A stretch of 64,000 bases of DNA from Pseudomonadota bacterium (GTDB lineage: Bacteria > Pseudomonadota > Gammaproteobacteria > Burkholderiales > SG8-39): contig CANGMI010000010.1 in the NCBI GenBank assembly GCA_947455195.1, positions 1 through 64,000 on the forward strand, written 5' to 3'. The notes under the pieces were generated by a model. It was not told where the DNA came from, did no database searches, and saw only the letters and a list, made by a program, of their open reading frames with translations. The number at the start of each line of letters is the position of its first letter. The first letter of the stretch is position 1. The translations under genes and the position numbers were made by a program. Below are positions 34,129 through 41,851 of the stretch, one piece after another.

Positions 34129-35337
34129 GTGCGTGAGACATCTTCCATCCCAGGGGCCGCAAGCGCGCAGCCTGATGCACCCGCCGCGGCGGGCGCTGCT
34201 GCACCGCTGCTCTTTCAGCCCATGCAACTGCGCGAGCTCGTCATCCGCAATCGCATCGTCGTCTCGCCGATGTCGCAGTATGCGGCGGTCGATGCGGCGC
34301 CCACCGACTGGCATCTGGTGCACCTGGGAAAGTTTGCGATGGGTGGGGCCGGCATCGTGTTCTGCGAGGAAACGTCGGTTTCGCAGCGCTCGCGCAAGAC
34401 CTACGACTGTCCGGGCATCTACACCGACGAGCAGGCACGGGCCTGGCGCCGCGTGACCGATTTCATTCGGGGTCAGGGCGCCGCAGCGGCTATCCAGTTG
34501 GGACATGCCGGGCGCAAGGTGGCCACGCGCGCGCCCTGGGATGGCTTCTCGCCCCTGGGGGACGCGGATGCCGCGCTCGGACGCCCCCCATGGTCAGGTC
34601 TCGCGCCCAGCCCCATCCCGTTCAAACCCGGCGCGCTCGTTCCCAAGGAAATGGATCGCGACGACATCCGCGCCGTGATCCAGGCGCATGTCGACGCAGC
34701 GCGTCGCTCGGTGGATGCCGGTTTCGATATCTGCGAGATTCATGGCGCCCACGGCTACATCATTCAGCAGTTCCTCTCGCCCATCACCAATCAGCGCACG
34801 GATGCCTACGGCGGTGACATCGAGGGGCGCATGCGCTTTGGCCTTGAACTCATCGAGGCGGTACGCACGGCATGGCCAGCGAACCGGCCACTCTTCTTTC
34901 GCGGGTCGTGCGTCGATGGTCCGGGTGGCATCTGGAGCCTGGAAGACACCACGGTGCTCGCTGCGGCCTTGAAGGCGCGCGGGGTCGATGTCTTCGACTG
35001 CTCCTCGGGGGGTATCGAGGGCCCGCTCACGCTGCATGTGGTGCCCCGGGTGCCGGGCTATCACGTACCCTTTGCGCGTCATATCGGCCAGGCCACCGGC
35101 ATCCGCACGATGGCGGTGGGCCTCATCACCGAGGCTGCCCAGGCCGAGAGCTACCTGCAGGCCGGTGATTGCGACCTGGTGGCGCTGGCGCGCGAGATGA
35201 TGTGGAACCCGAACTGGCCGGCGCACGCCGCCGAGGCGCTCGGCGTACCGCGCCCGCACGAACTGCTGCCGCAGCGTTATGCCTGGTGGCTGCAGAAACG
35301 CGAGGACACGCGGGCGATTTCACCGCGCGAGGCCTGA
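34129..35337 (+). CDS. NADH:flavin oxidoreductase (Old Yellow Enzyme, YqjM-like), 402 aa
   Basis: FMN-dependent TIM barrel. PMQLRELVIRNRIVVSPMSQYA is the conserved first strand of the YqjM branch; QLGHAGRK carries the flavin-contacting Gln and His; FDICEIHGAHGYIIQQFLSP is the family signature. AVGLITEA and LVALAREMM bind the phosphate. I start at the GTG at 34129 (AGAGG upstream); an ATG at 34096 is the alternative and either leaves about 25 extra N-terminal residues. It may reduce an alkene of an unsaturated acid or lactone. It follows the amidohydrolase in the same direction. Confidence 0.9.
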   Translation: MRETSSIPGAASAQPDAPAAAGAAAPLLFQPMQLRELVIRNRIVVSPMSQYAAVDAAPTDWHLVHLGKFAMGGAGIVFCEETSVSQRSRKTYDCPGIYTDEQARAWRRVTDFIRGQGAAAAIQLGHAGRKVATRAPWDGFSPLGDADAALGRPPWSGLAPSPIPFKPGALVPKEMDRDDIRAVIQAHVDAARRSVDAGFDICEIHGAHGYIIQQFLSPITNQRTDAYGGDIEGRMRFGLELIEAVRTAWPANRPLFFRGSCVDGPGGIWSLEDTTVLAAALKARGVDVFDCSSGGIEGPLTLHVVPRVPGYHVPFARHIGQATGIRTMAVGLITEAAQAESYLQAGDCDLVALAREMMWNPNWPAHAAEALGVPRPHELLPQRYAWWLQKREDTRAISPREA

Positions 35338-35371
35338 GCGACGGGGGCAGGCGCGCGGGGCTTCACGATTG

Positions 35372-35451
35372 CAGAACCTCGGGCTTTCAGAACCTCAGGC
35401 TTTCAGAACCTCAGGCTTTCAGAACCTCGGGCTTTCAGAACCTCAGGCTTC
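35372..35451. repeat. Five tandem copies of a 16-base repeat
   Basis: The unit CAGAACCTC(A/G)GGCTTT is repeated five times without a gap; the last copy ends in C. The array lies between the converging OYE and PncC genes and its last copy overlaps the final codons and stop of the PncC gene (stop at 35443-35445). Copies differ only at one A/G position, which suggests recent slippage. It might act as a spaced terminator or protein-binding array. Confidence 0.85.
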
Positions 35452-35928
35452 GAGCGCCCTGGCGAGCAGGGTGAGCGCAGCCACGGCAAACGCGGTCATG
35501 TTGCCGGCGCGATCGTCCTTGCCCGTTTCGATCGTCATCGCCTGCTCGCCAGCGGCGCTCGCAACGGCGCAGCAGGCGTGGCCCGCAGCATCGCCATAGC
35601 GGTTGCCCGAGGGTCCTGCCGCACCCGTCTCGGCGAGGCCCCAACTCGTCGCCAGACGCGATCGGATGGTGCGGGCGAGGAGCAGCGTGTAGGGCTCGGT
35701 GGAGGAGCGCATGCCGGCCACGGCCGCCGGATCGAGGCCGAGAAGCGCGGCGCGGGCCTGCCAGGTGTAGACCACCGCACCCCCGACGTACCAGGCCGAG
35801 GCGCCCGGCTGCGCCAGCAGCGCTGCCGAAATGAGCCCACCCGCGGAGGATTCGGCCACGGCAACGGTTTCGCCGCGCGCCTTGAGCGCGGCACCGATAC
35901 GGGCGGCAAGGGCATCGAGTTCGGTCAT
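35443..35928 (-). CDS. pncC: CinA C-terminal domain protein, nicotinamide-nucleotide amidase (PncC), 161 aa
   Basis: Stand-alone CinA-C domain, the enzyme that converts nicotinamide mononucleotide to nicotinate mononucleotide in NAD recycling. Marks: VAVAESSAGGLISAALLAQPGAS, AVVYTWQARAALLGL, and LAETGAAGPSG. The usual ESCTGG is ESSAGG. Length is normal (about 160). Start at MTELDALAARIG. The tandem repeat overlaps its 3' end. A housekeeping gene, apparently unrelated to the catabolic modules around it. Confidence 0.92.
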   Translation of the reverse strand: MTELDALAARIGAALKARGETVAVAESSAGGLISAALLAQPGASAWYVGGAVVYTWQARAALLGLDPAAVAGMRSSTEPYTLLLARTIRSRLATSWGLAETGAAGPSGNRYGDAAGHACCAVASAAGEQAMTIETGKDDRAGNMTAFAVAALTLLARALEA

Positions 35929-36026
35929 TGCGGGCTCCCGCGCATGAAGAGAGCGCATTCTACGGGGCCGTGACATGGGAAGATCGGGGAACCCCGCATC
36001 CCCTCATCGAACGGGTGGAGACCGAC

Positions 36027-38012
36027 ATGCCGATTGCGATTGCCTGCCCTCGAGCCGTGCTGGCTCTGTGCCTTTGCTTGCCGCTGCTGCTGCCCTCGGC
36101 GGCCCGTGCCGGCGTCACCCGCGTCGAGATTGCCGATCGAACCACGATCCCGGGGCCGGCCTTCGGTGAGGTGGGGGCCTATGAGCGTCTGCGTGGCCGG
36201 TTTCATGGTGAGCTCGATCCGGCGCACCCGATGAACGCGGCCATCGTCGACCTTGCGCTGGCGCCGCGCAATGCGCGCGGGATGGTGGAGTACGTGGCCG
36301 ATCTCGATCTGCTCAAGCCTGTCGATCTGGCGCGCGGCAACGGCGCCATCCTGTACGACGTGAACAATCGCGGCAACAAGCGCGTGCTCATCGACTTCAA
36401 TGATGCACCGGGCAACAACGATCCGGCGCGGCGCGAGGATCTGGGCAACGGCTTTCTGATGCGTCAGGGTTTCGTCGTGGTGTGGAGTGGCTGGATCGCC
36501 GGCTTGCCCGCCACCGGCAATGCCCTTCGCATCGAGGTGCCGTCGGCGCCCGGTCTCGAGCAGATGGTGTGGGACGAGCTGTTGCCCAACGAGCGCAACG
36601 CGCTGCGCTTCCCGCTCAGCTTTCCGGTGAGTGGCTTCGCAGGCGAAGGCACCGACCGCTCGCGAGTTCACCTCACCCGGCAGCTGCGCAACGGCGATGC
36701 GCCGGTGACGATCGATCCCACCGAGTGGACCTTCACGGGTGAGCGGGGTATTGCGCTCACGGGGGGGCGCGCCTTCGACATGGGGGTGCTCTACCGCGTC
36801 ACCTATCCGGCCGCCAACCCGCCGGTGAGTGGCATCGGCTTTGCCGCCACGCGCGATCTCCTTTCGTTCCTGCGCCATGAGGCGAGCGAGGCCAATCCGC
36901 TCGCCGGTGGCGTGAAGCGCATTCTGGGCTATGGGGCCTCGCAGAGCGGACGTTATCTGCGCGACTTCACCTGGCGCGGCTTCAACGAGGACGAGGCGGG
37001 GCGACGCGTGTTCGATGCAATCAATCCGCACATCTCGGCCGCACGACTCTTTCTGGATCATCGGTTCGCCCAGCCGGTGCGCATGACGACCCTGGGTTTC
37101 GGCTTTGTCGGGTTCCCCGATACGACCTTCCCGTTTGCCTATCAGGACGAACGTGATCCCTACAGCACCCGCCGTGACGGCATCCTTTCGCGCTGCACCG
37201 CGCGTGGCAATTGCCCCAAGGTGGTCCACACCACGACCGGCACCGAGTACTGGCAGAGCGGCGCTTCGCTCGTGACGACCGATCCGCGCGGCGAGCGCGA
37301 TGCGGTGCTGCCCCCGACCGTTCGCGTCTATCACATTGCCGGCACGCAGCATGTGCCCGGTGCCACCATGCCACCAGGGGTGTGTGCCTTGCCGCCCAAT
37401 ACGGTCGATGCGCGGCCGGTGCAACGCGCGCTTCTGATGGCGATGGACCGCTGGGTGGCCGAAGGCCTGGCACCGCCCGCGTCCCGTTACCCACGCCTCG
37501 CCGATCGAACGCTGGTGCCGATGGCGCGCTGGCAGTTTCCAGCCCTGCCGGGTGTGCAGCGCCCGGTCGCTCCCTCGCCGAAGGGGCGCTTCGATTACGG
37601 CCCGGACTTTGCCCGTGGCGTCTTCGCTCGTGTGCCCCCCGAACCCCTGCCCGGTGACTATCCGGTGCGCGTGCCGCAGGTCGATCGCGATGGCAACGAG
37701 ATCGCGGGCGTACGCGTGCCCGAGCAGGCTGTGCCGATTGCAACCACGACGGGCTGGGCCGTGCGTGGTGCGGCCTCGGGCAATCCGGGTGAACTGTGCT
37801 ACCTCGACGGCAGCCAGGTACCGTTTCTGCGCCGTGCCGATCAGCGGCGTGATGCCCGTGATCCAAGGCCTGCACTGGCCGAGCGCTATGCCTCGCCCTT
37901 GCAGTATGTGGGCCGTGTGCGGGCTGAGGCCGAGCGGTTGCGCGACCAGGGCTATCTGCTGGGCGAGGATGTGGAGCGGGCGGTGCGCAAGGCCGAGCAG
38001 GTACGCTGGTAG
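36027..38012 (+). CDS. Secreted alpha/beta-hydrolase-domain protein, 661 aa
   Basis: Large exported protein with a signal peptide ending at SAARA/GVT (about residue 28). It resembles the alpha/beta hydrolase domain family of about 650-700 residues that is common in soil proteobacteria and of unknown substrate. A possible nucleophile motif is GYGASQSGRYLRDF in mid-protein. IDFNDAPGNNDP and TEYWQSGASL are other conserved-looking stretches, and YHIAGTQHVPG near residue 430 could carry the catalytic His. Start at MPIAIACPRA with GGTGGAG upstream. It is a single gene diverging from pncC. Confidence 0.8.
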   Translation: MPIAIACPRAVLALCLCLPLLLPSAARAGVTRVEIADRTTIPGPAFGEVGAYERLRGRFHGELDPAHPMNAAIVDLALAPRNARGMVEYVADLDLLKPVDLARGNGAILYDVNNRGNKRVLIDFNDAPGNNDPARREDLGNGFLMRQGFVVVWSGWIAGLPATGNALRIEVPSAPGLEQMVWDELLPNERNALRFPLSFPVSGFAGEGTDRSRVHLTRQLRNGDAPVTIDPTEWTFTGERGIALTGGRAFDMGVLYRVTYPAANPPVSGIGFAATRDLLSFLRHEASEANPLAGGVKRILGYGASQSGRYLRDFTWRGFNEDEAGRRVFDAINPHISAARLFLDHRFAQPVRMTTLGFGFVGFPDTTFPFAYQDERDPYSTRRDGILSRCTARGNCPKVVHTTTGTEYWQSGASLVTTDPRGERDAVLPPTVRVYHIAGTQHVPGATMPPGVCALPPNTVDARPVQRALLMAMDRWVAEGLAPPASRYPRLADRTLVPMARWQFPALPGVQRPVAPSPKGRFDYGPDFARGVFARVPPEPLPGDYPVRVPQVDRDGNEIAGVRVPEQAVPIATTTGWAVRGAASGNPGELCYLDGSQVPFLRRADQRRDARDPRPALAERYASPLQYVGRVRAEAERLRDQGYLLGEDVERAVRKAEQVRW

Positions 38013-38030
38013 AGGAGCCATACCCGCCCG

Positions 38031-38068
38031 CCTGGCCTGCAGTCGGTGCTGCACGCTCCGAGGCCAGG
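38031..38068. terminator. Inverted repeat between convergent genes
   Basis: CCTGGCCT (38031-38038) and AGGCCAGG (38061-38068) form a perfect 8-bp stem with a 22-base loop. It sits between the end of the hydrolase gene and the end of the converging repeat-protein gene, so it is a likely shared terminator, without a T-run. Confidence 0.4.
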
Positions 38069-38109
38069 GCCTTGAGCGATCGAGTTCCCTCGCCCGGTGA
38101 CGTGGGCGC

Positions 38110-38427
38110 TCAGTGGCTGGACACGCAGTAGTCGCCACTGCTGAAGTAGCCGCTTGGGCAGGAGCCTCGCCTCGGAATGGCAAGCTTCGAACTGCTCGAT
38201 GAGGCCACGCAGTAGTCGCCGCTGCTGTAGTAGCCGCTCGGACAGGAGCCCGTGCGCGGCACGGCGTAGCGTGCGCTGCTGTTGGGGACACAGTACTCAC
38301 CGCTGCTGTAGTACCCACTGGGACACGACCCGTGGCGCGGCACGGGTTGTGCCGGCGGGTCTGCCCACGCGACCGATGAGGCGAGCGTGACGAGGAGGGC
38401 AAGCAGGTGGGGCAGGCGAGAAGGCAT
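38110..38427 (-). CDS. Small secreted protein with three Cys-containing repeats, 105 aa
   Basis: A signal peptide covers residues 1-22 (VAWA/DPP). The mature 83 residues are three near-identical units of GSCPSGY(Y/F)SSG(E/D)YCV, with cysteines at 35/46, 62/73 and 90/101, each preceded by P-R-x. The period is 27-28 residues. Six cysteines in three equal pairs suggest one disulfide per unit in the oxidising periplasm or outside the cell. Linkers are Ser-rich. The function is unknown; possible roles are surface binding or a stress-related exported peptide. The repetition is visible in the DNA too, so unit number may vary between strains. Codon use is like its neighbours. Confidence 0.85.
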   Translation of the reverse strand: MPSRLPHLLALLVTLASSVAWADPPAQPVPRHGSCPSGYYSSGEYCVPNSSARYAVPRTGSCPSGYYSSGDYCVASSSSSKLAIPRRGSCPSGYFSSGDYCVSSH

Positions 38428-38810
38428 TCATGACTCCTTGGTCTGATCGAGCGGCGGCTTGAGCGGGGTTGCGATGCTTGCGAGATCGCTGAGGGTCACT
38501 GGCTCAGGCAATCAAGCGACCAGACCTTGCCGGGCAAGGTAACCCTCTGTCGACCCGCCGGGACTGGAATCCCCATTTTCTCGCAATGGGGAAAGTGCCG
38601 TGCGAGGAAGTCCGGTTGCAGCGATAACCCGATGAGGGCGGTGTTCAGGCATGCCGGCTCGCGCCTGGCAGGTACGCGGCTGGCGGGCGCGGTACCATCC
38701 GGGGGTGGGCCGAGGGGCGAGGGCCGTTTCGCACGGCCGATGCGATCACGCCATCCTCGTGACCCCGAGCCCGGGCTGGCAGCCCGCCCTGATTCCATGG
38801 AGACAGACGC
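38428..38810. other. Intergenic region of about 380 bases with a hairpin
   Basis: No gene is supported here; open frames in both directions are Arg/Pro/Gly-rich without ribosome-binding sites. It contains the promoter regions of the divergent repeat-protein and BKACE genes. A perfect 8-bp stem, TCCCCATT (38570-38577) and AATGGGGA (38585-38592), encloses a 7-base loop. It has no T-run and could be a regulatory RNA hairpin or an operator. Confidence 0.45.
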
Positions 38811-39728
38811 ATGAGTTCGAACAAGGTCATCATCACCATCGCCCCCACCGGCGGCATGGCTGGCAAGAAGCAGAACCCGCATCTGCCGATCCAGCCCGAC
38901 GAGATTGCGCGCGACGTCATCGACTGCTGGAATGCCGGCGCTTCCGTGGTCGCGGTGCATGCGCGCCGTCCCGATGGTCAGGCCACCTGCAATGCCGACA
39001 TCTATCGCGACATCAACTCACGCATTCGTGCGAAGAGCGACATCATCATCAACAACTCCACCGGTGGTGGCGTTGATGGTGATGTGGTCAAGCAGATGCC
39101 CGATGGTCGCTGGGAAACCCTGTGGGAGGAGCGTATCAAGGGCATCGAGGCGGGCGCCGAGATGTGCACGCTGGATGCCATCACCGTCAACCTCTCCTTT
39201 GGCGGCAACGAAATCCTCTTCAACAGCCCGCCCTCGCGCAATCGCGAACTCGCGCAGGCGATGCGGGCGCGTGGCATCAAGCCCGAATGGGAAGTGTTCA
39301 GCCCCACCCACATCGTGCAGGACGTTTCCAACCTCGTCGCCGAGGGGCTGGATGACGACCCGCCCTTCGTCAACATGGTGCTCAACGTGCACCGGGGCTT
39401 TCAGGGCGCCATGCCCTACTCGTCAAAGACGCTGCAGTTCATGATCGATCTGCTGCCCAGGAACGCCATCTTCGGGGTGAGCGGCATCGGCCCGTCGCAA
39501 TTGCCGGCATCGGTGCAGTCGGTGCTCCTGGGCGGCCATGCGCGGACCGGGCTCGAGGACAATCTGTACTACGCGCAGGGCGAACTCGCCACCAACCAGC
39601 GCCTGACCGAGCGGCTGGTGCGCATCGTTCGCGATCTGGGCTTCGAGCCGGCCACCCCGGCCGAAGCACGCGACATCATGGGTCTGAGTCGCAAGACCGG
39701 ACCGAAGCCCGAGTTCGCGATTCGCTAG
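38811..39728 (+). CDS. BKACE (DUF849, beta-keto acid cleavage) family protein 1, 305 aa
   Basis: TIM-barrel enzyme that condenses a beta-keto acid with acetyl-CoA to give acetoacetate and a CoA ester. Marks: IIITIAPTGG at the N terminus, IINNSTGGG, and GLEDNLYY with the metal Glu. In place of the usual zinc pair H-x-H this protein has A48-V-H50 (VVAVHARRPDG), so one zinc ligand is missing, unlike BKACE 2 at 47362. GGAGAC precedes the ATG. A Bug receptor gene follows seven bases after its stop, presumably supplying the keto acid or a precursor. Confidence 0.9.
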   Translation: MSSNKVIITIAPTGGMAGKKQNPHLPIQPDEIARDVIDCWNAGASVVAVHARRPDGQATCNADIYRDINSRIRAKSDIIINNSTGGGVDGDVVKQMPDGRWETLWEERIKGIEAGAEMCTLDAITVNLSFGGNEILFNSPPSRNRELAQAMRARGIKPEWEVFSPTHIVQDVSNLVAEGLDDDPPFVNMVLNVHRGFQGAMPYSSKTLQFMIDLLPRNAIFGVSGIGPSQLPASVQSVLLGGHARTGLEDNLYYAQGELATNQRLTERLVRIVRDLGFEPATPAEARDIMGLSRKTGPKPEFAIR

Positions 39729-39735
39729 GACCGGG

Positions 39736-40698
39736 ATGGTTCTTCGTGCGCTCCTGCTGATCATCGCCTGCATGGTGGCAGCAGGCGCGCAGGCGCAGGG
39801 CTTTCCCTCCCGCCCGGTGACCCTCGTCGTGCCCTACTCACCGGGCACCGGGGTCGATCTGGCAGCCCGCGCCATCGCCGAGCGTCTCGCCGAGCGCTGG
39901 CATCAGCCGGTGGTGGTCGAGAACCGCGTCGGTGCCAGTGGCAATATCGGTGCCGAGGCGGTGGCGCGCGCAGCACCCACCGGCCATGTGCTCCTCGTGG
40001 CTGCCAACACCTTCACCATCACCCCCGCGTTTGCCCGCTCGCTGCCGTACGACCCGGTGGCCGACTTCGCGCCGGTGGCGCGACTCGTCACGGCGGGCTA
40101 CGCGCTCGCTCTCAACCCGGCCCAGCCGATGCAGGATCTCGCGGGTCTCCTCGCCCGAGCCCGCGCCGAGCCGGGGCGCCTCGCTTACGCATCACCGGGT
40201 AGCGGCACCGCGATGCACCTGGCCATGGAACTGCTGAAACTGCGCCTCGGGGTCGACATGCTCCATGTGCCCTACAAGGGCATGGCCGGCGCCATCACCG
40301 ATGTGGTGTCGGGGCAGGTCCCCATCACCTTCCTGCCCTTGGGGCCGCTCCTGCCGCAGGCCAGTGCCGGTCGACTGCGCCTGCTGGCAGTGACCGGGCC
40401 GGCGCGTCTGGCCGCGCTGCCGGGCGTGCCGACCTTTCGCGAGCAGGGCGCGGCCTTCATGGATGAGGTCGATGCCTGGTATGGCCTCCTTGCGCCTGCA
40501 CGCACGCCCCCGGTGGTCATCGCCCGGATCCATGCCGACAGCGTGGCGGTACTCGAGGAACCCGCCTTGCGCGTGGCGCTCGCGCGGCAGCATCTGGCCA
40601 TCGACACTGCCGCGCCCGACGCCTTCGCCGCGCTCATCCGTGCCGATCTCGCGCGCTGGGCGCGCGTGGTGAGCGAGGCGCACGTCAGCGCGGATTGA
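39736..40698 (+). CDS. Bug-family periplasmic binding protein, 320 aa
   Basis: TTT-type receptor with a short signal peptide (cleavage AGAQA/QGF, residue 21). Then FPSRPVTLVVPYSPGTGVD, VENRVGASGNIG and LHVPYKGMAGA; the PDGYTLL motif reads TGHVLLV. It lies directly after BKACE 1 in the same direction, an obvious two-gene unit. No permease genes. Confidence 0.93.
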   Translation: MVLRALLLIIACMVAAGAQAQGFPSRPVTLVVPYSPGTGVDLAARAIAERLAERWHQPVVVENRVGASGNIGAEAVARAAPTGHVLLVAANTFTITPAFARSLPYDPVADFAPVARLVTAGYALALNPAQPMQDLAGLLARARAEPGRLAYASPGSGTAMHLAMELLKLRLGVDMLHVPYKGMAGAITDVVSGQVPITFLPLGPLLPQASAGRLRLLAVTGPARLAALPGVPTFREQGAAFMDEVDAWYGLLAPARTPPVVIARIHADSVAVLEEPALRVALARQHLAIDTAAPDAFAALIRADLARWARVVSEAHVSAD

Positions 40699-40764
40699 GG
40701 CTGGATCGGTTGCCGAACGGGCTTGGGTGGCCCGCGATCGAGGAGGCTCATCCTGTGAGACGGC

Positions 40765-40783
40765 CCGGGTCTAAGATACCCGG
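40765..40783. promoter_or_regulatory. Inverted repeat before the WYL regulator gene
   Basis: CCGGGT (40765-40770) and ACCCGG (40778-40783) flank the 7-base spacer CTAAGAT, 24 bases before the start codon. The position suits an autoregulatory operator; the spacer could overlap a -10 element. A short hairpin in the leader is the other reading. Confidence 0.4.
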
Positions 40784-40806
40784 ATCAACCATCGAGGATG
40801 ACAGCC

Positions 40807-41793
40807 ATGGGTCGTATGGAGCGCATATGGGCGATCGATCGCCTGCTTCGGGCCCGAGGTGGTCTGGCCCTCGAGGAGTTTCTCGAGGCGCTCGAGGTGT
40901 CGCGGGCAACCTTTCGACGCGACCTGGACTATCTGCGCGACCGGTTGCATGCCACGATCGTCTGGGACACCATCGAGCGCAAGTATCGCTACGACCGCAA
41001 CCCCGCCACACAGCGTCCGCATGCGCTGCCGGGCGTATGGTTCAACGAGTCGGAGATCCATGCGCTGCTCAGCATGCAGCAGTTGCTCGAGCAGATCGAA
41101 CCGGGACTCCTTGCCGCGCATATCGAGCCGCTCAAGCTGAAACTGGTGAGCCTGCTGGGCGAAGGACAGGTGCATCCGGGGGCAGTGGCTGACCGCATCC
41201 GGCTGAGCCCGCTCGCCCGGCGCCGCACGCAGAACACCTTCTTCGAAGCGGTTGCCAGTGGCTTGCTGCTGCGCCGACGGCTTCGCATCACCCACTACAA
41301 CCGGCATACCGACGAGACGCTCGTGCGCGAGATCTCGCCGCAGCGGCTCATCTTCTACCGGGACAACTGGTACATCGACTCATGGTGTCACCTGCGTGAC
41401 GACTTGCGCAGCTTTGCACTCGACGCCCTGCAGGCCGTCATTCCGCTGCCCGCCGCCGCGCGCGAGGTGGCCCTCAACCATGTGGCGGCGCGCTTCGACG
41501 ACGGGTACGGCATCTTCTCGGGGCCCATCCGGCATTGGGCGAAGTTGCGCTTCACTGCCTACCGGTCACGCTGGGTGGCGGCTGAAACCTGGCATCGCGA
41601 CCAGCGTGGCACGCTTGCCACAGACGGCACCTACACGCTCGAAGTGCCCTACGACGACCCGCGGGAACTGCTGGCCGACATCCTGCGCCAGGGTGCCGAA
41701 TGCGAAGTGATTGCACCCCCCGAGTTGCGCGAGCAGGTGGCGAGGGAGGCCGCCCGGGTGCAGGATCTGTATCGCGAGCCGTCCGCCGGCTGA
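40807..41793 (+). CDS. WYL-domain transcriptional regulator (YafY-like), 328 aa
   Basis: N-terminal DeoR/HTH_11-type winged helix (about 1-60: LALEEFLEALEVSRATFRRDLDYLRDRL), then the WYL domain (about 150-215) with SPQRLIFYRDNWYIDSWCH, and a C-terminal extension (WCX) at about 230-320. WYL proteins sense ligands, often nucleotides or nucleic acid, and repress or activate neighbouring genes. GAGG lies nine bases before the second ATG, which I choose (40807); an ATG nine bases earlier is too close to that site. It stands between a Bug gene and an MFS gene in the same direction and may control itself through the repeat at 40765. Confidence 0.9.
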   Translation: MGRMERIWAIDRLLRARGGLALEEFLEALEVSRATFRRDLDYLRDRLHATIVWDTIERKYRYDRNPATQRPHALPGVWFNESEIHALLSMQQLLEQIEPGLLAAHIEPLKLKLVSLLGEGQVHPGAVADRIRLSPLARRRTQNTFFEAVASGLLLRRRLRITHYNRHTDETLVREISPQRLIFYRDNWYIDSWCHLRDDLRSFALDALQAVIPLPAAAREVALNHVAARFDDGYGIFSGPIRHWAKLRFTAYRSRWVAAETWHRDQRGTLATDGTYTLEVPYDDPRELLADILRQGAECEVIAPPELREQVAREAARVQDLYREPSAG

Positions 41794-41851
41794 GCGAGCC
41801 GCGCAACGGATTGAAACGGTGTCGGGACGCCCGCTCCCCGCTTGGGCGACA

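Noticed and set aside
35925-38402. An 825-codon open frame on the minus strand opposite the secreted alpha/beta-hydrolase gene
   Set aside because: It is rich in Arg, His and Gly with no fold or signal, has no ribosome-binding site, and mirrors the real gene, which has a clear signal peptide and family motifs. Long antisense frames are common in GC-rich DNA.
38592-38625. A GAGGAAGTCCGG-like piece reminiscent of RNase P RNA
   Set aside because: Only the short sequence matches; none of the other conserved segments of rnpB is nearby and the region is too short.
38496-38960. A 154-codon minus-strand frame across the gap before BKACE 1
   Set aside because: It overlaps the real start of BKACE 1 and has no recognisable domain.
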